64,000 nucleotides of DNA. It comes from Terriglobales bacterium. GTDB taxonomy: Bacteria; Acidobacteriota; Terriglobia; Terriglobales; Acidobacteriaceae. The position numbers and the translations under genes were made by a program. The stretch covers positions 62,001 to 126,000 of the forward strand of contig DATHMF010000043.1 in assembly GCA_035487355.1 (NCBI GenBank), given 5' to 3'. Shown in pieces: positions 43,881 to 51,283 of the stretch (the first letter of the stretch is position 1; the number at the start of each line of letters is the position of its first letter). Under the pieces are notes generated by a model. It was not told where the DNA came from, ran no database searches, and worked only from the letters and a program-made list of their open reading frames with translations.

Positions 43881-43918
43881 AACGAACGTTCGTTCTTTTT
43901 TATTTTCTCTGGTATACT
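43881..43918 (+). promoter_or_regulatory. TetR operator and promoter
   Basis: Perfect 14-bp palindrome AACGAACGTTCGTT (43881-43894) overlaps a -35-like TTCGTT, with -10 TATACT at 43913-43918. ATG follows 9 bases later, so the tetR mRNA is nearly leaderless. The same dyad faces the divergent protease gene. Confidence 0.65.
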
Positions 43919-43927
43919 CGCACGAGA

Positions 43928-44587
43928 ATGGCCAGGCAACAAACTGCCCCGACGCGACGCCAGCCCCGTGGCGAGCGCACCAAATCGGCGATCCTACGCT
44001 GTGCGGTTGACCTGGCATCGGTCGAAGGCCTGGAAGGGCTCAGCATCGGCCGGCTCGCTGAGAAGCTCAACATGAGCAAAAGCGGGCTCTTCGCCCACTT
44101 CGGCTCCAAGCAGGAGTTGCAGCTTGAGACCATCGAAGCGGCGCGGCAGATTTTTATCGAAGAGATCATACGCCCGGCTCTTGCTCAACCAGAAGGGATG
44201 CTGCAGCTCTGGGCATTGTGTGATGGCTGGCTGTCGCACGTGGAGCGTGAGGTGTTCGCTGGTGGCTGTTTTTTTACGGCGGCGGCCTTCGAATTCGACA
44301 GCCGTAAGGGCCCCATACGCAACCGCATTGCGGAGATCATGAAGATCTGGATCGCTAAACTACAGGTTGCCGTTGAAGTGGCGCAGAAGGCAGGCCAGCT
44401 TGATCCCAAGGTGGATGCCGCTCAACTGGCGTTCGAGATGAACTCGCTCGCCATGGGAGCCCATTGGGCAAATCAGCTTCTCGACAAGAAGAATGCATTC
44501 ACCGAGACCCGCACCACAATCCTGCGAAAACTGCGCAGCCTGGCAACCAAAAAGTGCCCGCCTCTGCCCAGGCTGACCACCCGATAG
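43928..44587 (+). CDS. TetR-family repressor
   Basis: 219 residues. The N-terminal helix-turn-helix is canonical (TKSAILRCAVDLASVEGLEGLSIGRLAEKLNMSKSGLFAHFGSKQEL). The C-terminal ligand domain with GGCFFTAAAFEFDSRKGPIR resembles the TetR_C_33/AcrR-like branch. The basic N-terminal tail (ARQQTAPTRRQPRGER) may grip DNA. It probably represses itself and the divergent retropepsin-like gene through the AACGAACGTTCGTT site. Ligand unknown. Confidence 0.85.
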   Translation: MARQQTAPTRRQPRGERTKSAILRCAVDLASVEGLEGLSIGRLAEKLNMSKSGLFAHFGSKQELQLETIEAARQIFIEEIIRPALAQPEGMLQLWALCDGWLSHVEREVFAGGCFFTAAAFEFDSRKGPIRNRIAEIMKIWIAKLQVAVEVAQKAGQLDPKVDAAQLAFEMNSLAMGAHWANQLLDKKNAFTETRTTILRKLRSLATKKCPPLPRLTTR

Positions 44588-44649
44588 CAAATAGTTCTTA
44601 GCAGAGGAAAGATGCCAGCATTCCAAACGCAGATTCCCTCCGCGCGCGC

Positions 44650-45768
44650 TTATTCGTTTTCCCTGACTCGCGTGGCGGTGACTTCGATTTGAAAAGTATG
44701 GTTGCTGCTGGGATCATCGGAGCTGATGATGATGGTCGGTTTGCCCAATTCCACCGTAGCTCTTGCTTCGGTTTTGACCTGTTGAATAGTAGGCTGCCCC
44801 TGAATATACGGCGCAGCATTATCACTGCCTGCTTTTTCACGCGGAGTGACATTGGAGATCTCCACACTAATGCTCAGTCCAACCGTATGTTCACTTTCTG
44901 ATCCAACCGTGCAGTCGATATTTTGCCCGACATCTAAATACTGAAACTCTGCCCCCTTTTCTGCCCCCTTTTCAGGACTTGCGCTGCCACTCTGAACCGG
45001 CACTCTCGACCCTGCACGAAGCCTGCCGGTCACGTGGGGTTCCACTCGGAGGCTATAGAGCCTGGAGTTCAGTTTCTTTTCGCCCTCCAGTTCACTGATT
45101 TTGAATTCCACGCGATACTCTCCGAGTTTCTTCCTGGCCTTATCAAAATCGTCAATCAATTTTTCGCTCAGCGCTATCTGGTCGGGCGTTCCCCGCACAA
45201 CAATGGTATTGTGGGAGAAAAGCGGCTGCACACGATCAACCTGTAAAATCGCGCGCATGGTGTTCACAATATCCTGAAGGTCAGTAGGTTGCGTGAGGTT
45301 GGGAAGATAAAAGGTCTTGATGACCTGTTGCTCCAAGTCACGCCGCTTGCTGAGACTATCGGCGGCGACAAAAATACTGCTGGAGGTCACGGGCCGCCAA
45401 AAAGTCTTGGCCTCAAAGGCCACGATCTTGAGCGCATCCAGCAGCGAAACATCGTTCAGATCCACGCTGATGGGGCGTGGCGTGTAATCCGGATCGAAGA
45501 GCACGCTGATACCCGCCTGTTTGCCGATGGCCTCATAGACGGCGCGGCTGTCTGCTGCAAGTTTGAGAGTGATAGGCACGGAGATACGCCGCAATTCCAC
45601 CGGCGGCGTCATTTCGCTCTGTTGGGGATAAATTGAGCTCGGGCCCCTTTCCGTTGTGCTCTTTTCGGTCGCGCTCTTTTCTGCAGAGTCCTGCGCCCAG
45701 GCCAGCGGCATTGCCGTCGACAGAATCCCGACAAGAAGCGCAAGTGTGTAGCAGATTTTCCTGGTCAT
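44650..45768 (-). CDS. secretin N-domain protein without pore domain
   Basis: 372 residues, signal peptide 1-25, GAAAGGA-type site before ATG. Residues ~60-145 form a STN/secretin N0 domain (AGISVLFDPDYTPRPISVDLNDVSLLDALKIV). Residues ~150-215 form an N1/NolW-like ring-building domain (IKTFYLPNLTQPTDLQDIVNTMRAIL, NTIVVRGTPDQI). The secretin pore with its C-terminal beta barrel is missing; instead there is a ~150-residue beta-rich region ending VTATRVRENE. It is the third gene of a sigma/anti-sigma operon. Possibly a periplasmic scaffold of a pilus or secretion system, by inference. Confidence 0.72.
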   Translation of the reverse strand: MTRKICYTLALLVGILSTAMPLAWAQDSAEKSATEKSTTERGPSSIYPQQSEMTPPVELRRISVPITLKLAADSRAVYEAIGKQAGISVLFDPDYTPRPISVDLNDVSLLDALKIVAFEAKTFWRPVTSSSIFVAADSLSKRRDLEQQVIKTFYLPNLTQPTDLQDIVNTMRAILQVDRVQPLFSHNTIVVRGTPDQIALSEKLIDDFDKARKKLGEYRVEFKISELEGEKKLNSRLYSLRVEPHVTGRLRAGSRVPVQSGSASPEKGAEKGAEFQYLDVGQNIDCTVGSESEHTVGLSISVEISNVTPREKAGSDNAAPYIQGQPTIQQVKTEARATVELGKPTIIISSDDPSSNHTFQIEVTATRVRENE

Positions 45769-45779
45769 AAGTTTCCTTT

Positions 45780-46397
45780 CTAATCCATTTTCTTAAATGG
45801 AGCGAGTTCCTTGATTTCGATGGCCTCAATGCTCAAAGCTGGAAGATTGCTTTCGGGCGCAGACTGTTGCTCAGCGACTACGGACTCCTGCTCTTGCCGG
45901 GATGTTTCGCTCGGGTCAATTGGCGGGGGCCCTTCCTGCTCAGAGGTTGATTCGTCTGCGAGCAAATCCCCTGGCTTCACTTCGGCTATCTGCAAGTTCA
46001 CTTCGCTGCCGACTCGGTTCTCTTGCATGGTTGGCATTGTACGACGCTCCTGAACGTGCTGCACGCTGGCTTGCTGCGGATGATTCGTAACAGTGTTTGC
46101 CTGGCCGGTGAGTTCAACTTCCGATGGTGGCGTCTTCGTGGCTAGATTCTTTGGAGCCTCCGGCTTGGGACTCCGCACATTCACCATCGCCACCGCAAAC
46201 AGCACCGCTGCGGCCGCTGCCGCAAACCCATAAATCCAGCGGCGCTGGCGCCGTGCAGCGTGGGCTTGCAAGTTCGCAACAATCCGCGTCTCCAGCCCCG
46301 CGCGCGGTTCGGCGGCGCTGTAATGCGCGAGTGCCTCATCTAACCAGCGGTCGTCCAATAAATGCTCGGCAGCGTCTTTCGGTTCTTCAGGATTCAT
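45780..46397 (-). CDS. putative anti-sigma factor, single membrane helix
   Basis: 205 residues. The N-terminal ~50 residues are acidic, helical and cytoplasmic (LDDRWLDEALAHYSAAEPRAGLE), followed by a membrane helix at about 54-75 and an extracytoplasmic Glu/Gln/Pro-rich low-complexity region. There is no zinc HxxxCxxC motif. Its ATG overlaps the sigma factor stop (ATGA), which is the usual arrangement of a sigma/anti-sigma pair. It is assigned by position and topology rather than sequence similarity. Confidence 0.65.
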   Translation of the reverse strand: MNPEEPKDAAEHLLDDRWLDEALAHYSAAEPRAGLETRIVANLQAHAARRQRRWIYGFAAAAAAVLFAVAMVNVRSPKPEAPKNLATKTPPSEVELTGQANTVTNHPQQASVQHVQERRTMPTMQENRVGSEVNLQIAEVKPGDLLADESTSEQEGPPPIDPSETSRQEQESVVAEQQSAPESNLPALSIEAIEIKELAPFKKMD

Positions 46398-46984
46398 ACT
46401 TCTGCTCCAGCTTTAAATCTTTTCGTCCCGTCTTTGTTCCGTTCTGTGATGGCCTGCAATTTTTCCCGCAGCATCTGGCGCGCCCGTAACATCCGCACCC
46501 TCACGGTCGACTCTGGGATGTCCAGCACCTCTCCGATCTCCACCGAGGTCATTTCTTCTACAGTGGAAAGCGTCAAGGTTTCCTGTAATTCTCTTGGCAG
46601 TGTCGCAATCATGCGCTCCAGCAGCACGACCTGCTGTCGGCGAATTACGCTCTCCTCGGCTCCGGTACCGTTAGCCGGCAGCTCCGGCAAATCTTCGTCA
46701 GTGCCTATCAGCGGATGTTTCCTCCGCCGGTCAATCGCCACCCGCCATGCGATGCGCGCCAGCCAAGCACGTTGATTCAGGACCCCAGCGAGCTCTTTGG
46801 CGTGCTTCCAGACGCGAATGAACGTCTCTTGTGCCACATCTTCTGCGTCTTGCGGGTGGCGCAACACTGCATACGCCACCTGGTAGACAAAGCGCGCATG
46901 CTGTCGCACCACTGCCTCCACTTGCTCGGCCATGGACTGCGCCGCAATCGTTCGGCTCAAGATCGCTTGCTCCGGGAGATACAT
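46394..46984 (-). CDS. ECF RNA polymerase sigma factor
   Basis: 196 residues. Region 2 is clear (FVYQVAYAVLRHPQDAEDVAQETFIRVWKHA), and region 4 too (LERMIATLPRELQETLTLSTVEEMTSVEIGEVLDIPESTVRVRMLRARQMLREKL). Regions 1.1 and 3 are absent, as in the extracytoplasmic-function group. An in-frame ATG at 46933 could be the true start. It is co-transcribed with the membrane anti-sigma and the secretin-like gene. It likely directs a regulon responding to an envelope signal; no matching promoter motif was searched. Confidence 0.9.
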   Translation of the reverse strand: MYLPEQAILSRTIAAQSMAEQVEAVVRQHARFVYQVAYAVLRHPQDAEDVAQETFIRVWKHAKELAGVLNQRAWLARIAWRVAIDRRRKHPLIGTDEDLPELPANGTGAEESVIRRQQVVLLERMIATLPRELQETLTLSTVEEMTSVEIGEVLDIPESTVRVRMLRARQMLREKLQAITERNKDGTKRFKAGAEV

Positions 46985-47048
46985 TGTGTTCTCTATTCTT
47001 GTAAGACTCTAACTACAGGCAAAGCGTTCATTTATTTTGACAAGGAAT

Positions 47049-47225
47049 TTTAACCGCGGAGGCGCGGAGACGCGGAGAAGAATTGAGTCATTGGGTCATT
47101 TAAATCATTAAGTAATGGATTCGGCGTGTAAAAGGGCTGGCTGTAATTGTCGAATTATTGGTTTTTCAATGACCCAATGACCTGATGACTCAATGACTCA
47201 ATTCTCCGTGCCTCCGCGGTTAAGA
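47049..47225. repeat. long inverted repeat, CCTCCGCGGTTAA family
   Basis: The left arm begins TTTAACCGCGGAGG at 47049 and runs through GAATTGAGTCATTGGGTCATT to 47100. The right arm runs from AATGACCCAATGACC at 47168 to CCTCCGCGGTTAA at ~47223. Arms are imperfect complements. The right arm overlaps the last nine codons of the winged-helix gene. Related to 63653-63797 and to single arms at 48190 and 61060. Confidence 0.75.
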
Positions 47226-48178
47226 TTCATACCGGCATAGGCCATGCGCAACAATGTCCGCTGGGAAAAGGGTACCCATACCAGTGCTGCGGTCGAGGCC
47301 AGAACCAGGCCTATGCCCATCCTCTGCCACAATAGAAAAGGAGAAAGGGCCCACAGCTCATCAAGCACAAAGAGGAAGGGAAACAGGCGCGAGAACTGGC
47401 GCTCGATGCCGCGAAAATCGAAGGCCACAGCCGAGAACCAATAGAGCCGGAGCGCAATCCCGAGCGAAGCCGTCACGATCACAACCAGGGCTGCGCTTTC
47501 GCCTCCCCGGCGAAAAAGCGCGTTCACGATATCGTCAATCAGGTGCACACCCGCGAGCGCGGGAATGTAAAAACACAGATACATCACCTGGATAAGCAGA
47601 AATAAAAAGCGCGGCACATTGCGGTGCGGCCGGGGAAGATCATGGATAGCATCCTGGCCTGAGACGCTAGCGGCTTCCGTATTGGCGCCGATTGCATTGA
47701 CGGAAGTCGTGAGTTGAGCATCTTCACTTTTTTCCGTTGAGATTTTTTGCGGTGAAACTGGTTGCGCAGATTGCAACAATCCGTTATTAGAAACTTGCTC
47801 CGCCGTCGTAGTGCGGTCCTCCACTGTCACCGGAGCGATAAAACGATATCCCCGCCGCGGCAGTGTCTCGATAAAACGTGGTGCGCTGGAAGAATCTCCC
47901 AGAGTTTCACGCAATTTGTTGATCGCTGTGTTCAGGCTGTGATCGAAATCGACGAAGGTATCTGCCGGCCATAGTTTTTGCCGCAACTCCTCGCGTGTCA
48001 CCAACTCTCCCGGCTTCTCCAGCAACAGGGCCAGGACCTGGAAGGGCTGCTCCTGCAGGCGCATCCTGTTCCCGTGCTTGCGTAACTCACCGGTGCGCAG
48101 GTTCGCTTCATATACAGCGAAGCGCACAATGGCAGGCTTGGAAATCTGGGGTCCAGCTTGTTCTTCCGGCTGCGGCAT
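47198..48178 (-). CDS. membrane-anchored winged-helix regulator with C-terminal helix bundle
   Basis: 326 residues from ATG 48178. Residues ~20-110 are an OmpR-type winged helix (VYEANLRTGELRKHGNRMRLQEQPFQVL ... RFIETLPRRGYRF). A Ser/Gln-rich linker follows, then about four hydrophobic helices (200-310) with no periplasmic TPR part. This differs from the larger CadC/TPR protein at 22.7 kb. The last residues NLNRGGTEN are encoded by the arm of an intergenic repeat, so the original C-terminus may be lost. Targets unknown. Confidence 0.72.
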   Translation of the reverse strand: MPQPEEQAGPQISKPAIVRFAVYEANLRTGELRKHGNRMRLQEQPFQVLALLLEKPGELVTREELRQKLWPADTFVDFDHSLNTAINKLRETLGDSSSAPRFIETLPRRGYRFIAPVTVEDRTTTAEQVSNNGLLQSAQPVSPQKISTEKSEDAQLTTSVNAIGANTEAASVSGQDAIHDLPRPHRNVPRFLFLLIQVMYLCFYIPALAGVHLIDDIVNALFRRGGESAALVVIVTASLGIALRLYWFSAVAFDFRGIERQFSRLFPFLFVLDELWALSPFLLWQRMGIGLVLASTAALVWVPFSQRTLLRMAYAGMNLNRGGTEN

Positions 48179-48189
48179 ACCATTGGAAT

Positions 48190-48221
48190 TTAACCACAAA
48201 GGACACAAAGGTTCACAAAGG
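48190..48221. repeat. single arm of the TTAACCAC...GG repeat family
   Basis: TTAACCACAAAGGACACAAAGG then TTCACAAAGG, directly upstream of the winged-helix gene start. The same gene ends in a related arm at 47.2 kb, so it is bracketed by the family. Confidence 0.55.
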
Positions 48222-48399
48222 TTGTTTCCTTGGAGCTGAGAGCTTGCCGCTTGGGGCTGTTCTTCAGCACTCCCTCAGTAAACGCAACATCTTGTGGTCA
48301 GGAAAGATTCAAGCACGATTACTCGCGCTTTTTTCTGAACGATTGCACCCATTGTTGAGCAATTGCTTATGTCTCAACCCATAACCCATAAAAAAGCTA

Positions 48400-48492
48400 T
48401 TGACTTGCAACCATTTAGGCGTAGGATGTGGTCCAAAGTGGTAGAAAGTGGATAGCTATCTTGTTCTCTGATGTTGACGTGGTCGTAAGTGG
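48400..48492 (+). promoter_or_regulatory. dcw promoter with MraZ boxes
   Basis: -35 TTGACT (48400-48405) and -10 TAGGAT (48422-48427) with a 16-base spacer. Immediately after lie three GTGG units at 48428, 48438 and 48448 (10-bp period) and two more at 48479 and 48489, 31 bases further, that is three helical turns. MraZ binds direct repeats containing GTGG/GTGGG spaced by one turn, so feedback control of the dcw operon is expected. The remainder of 48222-48648 has no gene. Confidence 0.75.
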
Positions 48493-48648
48493 AAAAGCTG
48501 TTAAAAATGTGCAAAACACCAACAGCCGACGCCAAAACACCAGTAAAAAACCAAGTAGCCGTTTCTTTCGCCATTGAAATTCTAGTTCCAGCCGCCATTG
48601 TAGCGGTTTTTAAAGGTTTAAAGGCACCCGGGAATCGGGGAAAGCAAC

Positions 48649-49086
48649 ATGTTTCGCGGCAACCATCCAGCGCGGGTAGACGAAAAGGGACGGCTCAAGG
48701 TCCCAGCGGAATTCAAGCGTCTGATCGACGAGAAGTACGGGATGGAGTTCTACATCACCAGCCGCGATGGCAAGGTTGCAGAGATTTATCCAGTGGAAGA
48801 GTGGCGCCGTATCGAGGAGAAGCTGGCCAAGCTGTCCAACTTCAATCCTTCGAAAAAGAGATTTCTGAACAAAGTGAACTATTACGGCCAAGTGGTGGAA
48901 ATGGATGCGCAAGGGCGGGTGCTGATCCCGCAGATTCTGCGCGAATCCGCCGCAGTTAAGGGCGACGTGGCCGTGTACGGAAATTTGACGTACCTGGAAG
49001 TTCGCAGCATGGAAGTCTCGAAGCAACTGGCAGAGGAACAGTTCACGGCAGAGGATGAAAAGACACTCGACGAGCTGGGCATCTAG
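48649..49086 (+). CDS. mraZ: transcriptional regulator MraZ
   Basis: 145 residues, the family length. Two AbrB-like (SpoVT) half-domains are seen: MFRGNHPARVDEKGRLKVPAEF near 1-20 and VEMDAQGRVLIPQILRESA in the second half. A GGGGAAAG site precedes ATG. MraZ binds its own promoter and adjusts expression of the division and wall cluster; its boxes are visible 160-220 bases upstream. The stop overlaps the rsmH start (TAGTG). Confidence 0.95.
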   Translation: MFRGNHPARVDEKGRLKVPAEFKRLIDEKYGMEFYITSRDGKVAEIYPVEEWRRIEEKLAKLSNFNPSKKRFLNKVNYYGQVVEMDAQGRVLIPQILRESAAVKGDVAVYGNLTYLEVRSMEVSKQLAEEQFTAEDEKTLDELGI

Positions 49087-50036
49087 TGACAGACGAAGAA
49101 GAATCGGGTTCGGAAACAGTCCCTCAGGGGATAGAACACGGCCGCAGCGAGTTTGGCCATGTTTCAGTTCTTTTAAAAGAAGCGATCGATTTTCTTGCAA
49201 TCCGGCGCGGCGGCACCTATGTGGACGCCACCCTGGGAGCGGGCGGCCATGGCTACGAAATCGCAAGGCGCCTCGGCCCCGAGGGTCATTTGATTGGCCT
49301 CGATAAAGATACGCGCGCGCTGCACATAGCACGCCAGCGGCTTACCAGCCCGCCGGCTGAGCTCAAGCAAGATTGGCCCCGCATCACTCTGCTGCATTCC
49401 AGCTTTGCTGAGGTGGGCAGGCATCTTCCCCCGGACTCGGTGGATGGCCTGCTGGCTGATCTTGGGTTGAGTTCCCTGCAGCTCGCCGATAGCGCGCGCG
49501 GATTCAGTTTTCAGGCGGAAGGGCCGCTCGACATGCGTATGGACCCGCATGGTGAGCGCACCGCCGATCAAGTGGTAAACCACATGCGCGAAGAAGACCT
49601 CGCGAATGTGATTTACGAATTCGGTGAGGAAAGGAGGTCGCGGAGAATCGCCAGAGCCATTGTCCGGGCGCGGCCGATAACAACTACCGCTCATCTTGTA
49701 AAAGTTCTATCGGCTGCGCTCCGGCCAATGAAAAGCGAGCGCATTCATCCCGCGACACGGACCTTCCAGGCAATCCGAATCTTCGTAAACCGCGAACTCG
49801 AGGACCTGCAGGCGCTGATGCAATCAACGCCTGCGCTCCTCCGCAAGGGAGGCCGGCTGGTCATCATCAGCTTCCACTCCCTGGAAGACAGGATCGTGAA
49901 AGATGCGGTCCGAGAAGGCGCAAGTCAGGGCCTTTACCGCGTTCTAACTAAGAAGCCGGTTACAGCGCAGCCGGAGGAGATCGAACGCAACCCGCGCAGT
50001 CGCAGCGCTAAGCTGCGGGCCGCGGAAAGGATTTAG
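49086..50036 (+). CDS. rsmH: 16S rRNA m4C1402 methyltransferase RsmH
   Basis: 316 residues from GTG 49086. SAM-binding motifs VDATLGAGGHGYEIARRL, then LIGLDKDTRAL and GLLADLGLSSLQL, followed by the family-specific region RTFQAIRIFVNRELEDL and VIISFHSLEDRIVKD. It methylates N4 of C1402 in 16S rRNA. The GTG overlaps the mraZ stop by one base. The gene is in its standard dcw position. Confidence 0.95.
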   Translation: MTDEEESGSETVPQGIEHGRSEFGHVSVLLKEAIDFLAIRRGGTYVDATLGAGGHGYEIARRLGPEGHLIGLDKDTRALHIARQRLTSPPAELKQDWPRITLLHSSFAEVGRHLPPDSVDGLLADLGLSSLQLADSARGFSFQAEGPLDMRMDPHGERTADQVVNHMREEDLANVIYEFGEERRSRRIARAIVRARPITTTAHLVKVLSAALRPMKSERIHPATRTFQAIRIFVNRELEDLQALMQSTPALLRKGGRLVIISFHSLEDRIVKDAVREGASQGLYRVLTKKPVTAQPEEIERNPRSRSAKLRAAERI

Positions 50037-50048
50037 GTAAAACGATTT

Positions 50049-50148
50049 TTCGGGACGGCATCGCCTATCTGAAATTCAGGGCGAAAAAAATGTAGTTCCT
50101 CAGAAAGATTCCAACCTCTTCGATGCCGTCCCGAAGAGATTTCTGAGG
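50049..50148 (+). other. two interlocked inverted repeats (possible RNA pseudoknot)
   Basis: Pair A: TTCGGGACGGCATCG at 50049-50063 with CGATGCCGTCCCGAA at 50121-50135 (15 bp perfect). Pair B: CCTCAGAAA at 50098-50106 with TTTCTGAGG at 50140-50148 (9 bp perfect). The order is A-B-A'-B', so both cannot form as simple nested hairpins. It lies in the rsmH-ftsL spacer, before a GAGACG hairpin. Confidence 0.6.
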
Positions 50149-50171
50149 TGAACGTACGAAGGTGTTGGGTA

Positions 50172-50193
50172 GAGACGTAGCTTGCTACGTCTC
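50172..50193. repeat. GAGACGTAGC hairpin repeat, copy 1
   Basis: Arms GAGACGTAGC and GCTACGTCTC around TT; perfect 10-bp stem. Further copies at 51148 and 58132, all in dcw intergenic spaces and preceded by GTA or TA. Confidence 0.88.
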
Positions 50194-50221
50194 AGCAGTG
50201 AACAGTAGATGGAGTGCTTTT

Positions 50222-50389
50222 ATGTACACAGGCAAAATGATTGATGAACTCGTTCAGTGCGTGCAGCGTGCCGAGCAACATGTAGAGCTTGAGTGCCAGA
50301 TTGCCTTAAAGAAGGCGGTGCTCAACTCCGCGGGCTATGCCACGTATATCTACGAATCGGCAAAATCCGAACAAACGGCGGTGGCGTAA
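50222..50389 (+). CDS. small hypothetical protein in dcw cluster
   Basis: 55 residues from ATG 50222 (MYTGKMIDELVQCVQRAEQH, then VELECQIALKKAVLN and ATYIYESAKSEQTAVA). A weak GGAG lies about ten bases upstream. Helical, with one or two amphipathic segments, no signal peptide. The stop overlaps the ftsL start as TAATG, implying coupling and a real gene. Not a known dcw component; function unknown. Confidence 0.55.
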   Translation: MYTGKMIDELVQCVQRAEQHVELECQIALKKAVLNSAGYATYIYESAKSEQTAVA

Positions 50390-50892
50390 TGGCGGCGCGA
50401 GCAATGACATTCCCAATGCGGCGGCAGGCCCTGACCGGCATGTGGATTCCGGCGCCAGGAGTCACGCGGCGCAGCTCATATTGGAGCGGCACGCCTGAGT
50501 TCTACTTTGCCAAGGAGATTGATAACTCACGCCTGGTGAAAGTTGCCGACCGCAAACGCAATCGCGAAATGGTCATGCTGGTGGCGGCCATGAGCATCTT
50601 TTTCCTCCTGGTGATGACTTATGCCTGGCAGCACTTCAGCTCCGTCGAATACGGCTACAAGATTGAAGCGCTGAAAACCCAGCGCGACAACACGAATGAA
50701 TTGAACCGGGCGCTGCGGCTGGAGCAAGCCTCCCTGCGCGATCCCGAGCGCATTGATGTGCTGGCGCGGCGCATGGGATTGGGCTCTCCCCAGGCCGGCC
50801 AGGTCATGCGGCTCGATCCGGCGGCGAGCGATGGTGGCGCCTCCACGATGGCCCAGGCTTCTCAGATTGCCGTGGTGACGTTGAGTCAATAA
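50389..50892 (+). CDS. ftsL: cell-division protein FtsL-like
   Basis: 167 residues. A cytoplasmic tail of about 60 residues precedes one membrane helix (VMLVAAMSIFFLLVMTYAWQ) and a short periplasmic coiled coil (YGYKIEALKTQRDNTNELNRALRLEQASLRDPERIDVLARRMG). That layout, and the place between rsmH and ftsI, are those of FtsL, which recruits FtsB and FtsQ at the septum and activates FtsWI. Sequence similarity in this family is always low, so the name rests on topology and position. Confidence 0.8.
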   Translation: MAARAMTFPMRRQALTGMWIPAPGVTRRSSYWSGTPEFYFAKEIDNSRLVKVADRKRNREMVMLVAAMSIFFLLVMTYAWQHFSSVEYGYKIEALKTQRDNTNELNRALRLEQASLRDPERIDVLARRMGLGSPQAGQVMRLDPAASDGGASTMAQASQIAVVTLSQ

Positions 50893-51013
50893 TTTTAGGA
50901 CTACGGTCCTTAAGGTCTTCCAGCCAGGGGCTTCAACCAAAGCAAGCGGCTGGTCGTAATAGAGTTGGCGAACGCGCAAACTGCGTGTTCGCCAGTTCGT
51001 GTCTTTGGAAGAA

Positions 51014-51140
51014 GGGCTCTCGCGGCAAAACAAGCCGCTGCGCCCTCGCGAAAAACTCGCGCAATACGGCGCTCGCTTTTCGCTCACCCGGCTCTAAGGG
51101 CTCTCGCGGCAAAATAAGCCGCTGCGCCCTCGCGAAAAAT
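51014..51140. repeat. tandem pair of 43-bp GGGCTCTCGCGGC repeats
   Basis: GGGCTCTCGCGGCAAAA-C/T-AAGCCGC then TGCGCCCTCGCGAAAAA occurs at 51014-51056 and again at 51098-51140 with one or two changes. Reverse-complement relatives occur at 36557-36636. Intergenic, between ftsL and ftsI. The 391-base gap has no other recognisable gene. Confidence 0.8.
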
Positions 51141-51147
51141 TTGCGTA

Positions 51148-51169
51148 GAGACGTAGCTTGCTACGTCTC
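51148..51169. repeat. GAGACGTAGC hairpin repeat, copy 2
   Basis: Identical 22-base hairpin to 50172-50193, again preceded by GTA. Confidence 0.9.
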
Positions 51170-51283
51170 CACTGTCTGCGCTACCAAGGAGCCGGCGGCA
51201 GGGAGGAGACAGCAACCTCTGAAATTATGCAGGCAGAGCCGGGGACGGCTGTGCCACACGAGATTCAGCGATTGAAAACTTGA

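Noticed and set aside
47049..47225. Rho-independent terminator
   Set aside because: The arms are far too long, with a loop of about 67 bases and no T-run; better explained as a dispersed repeat.
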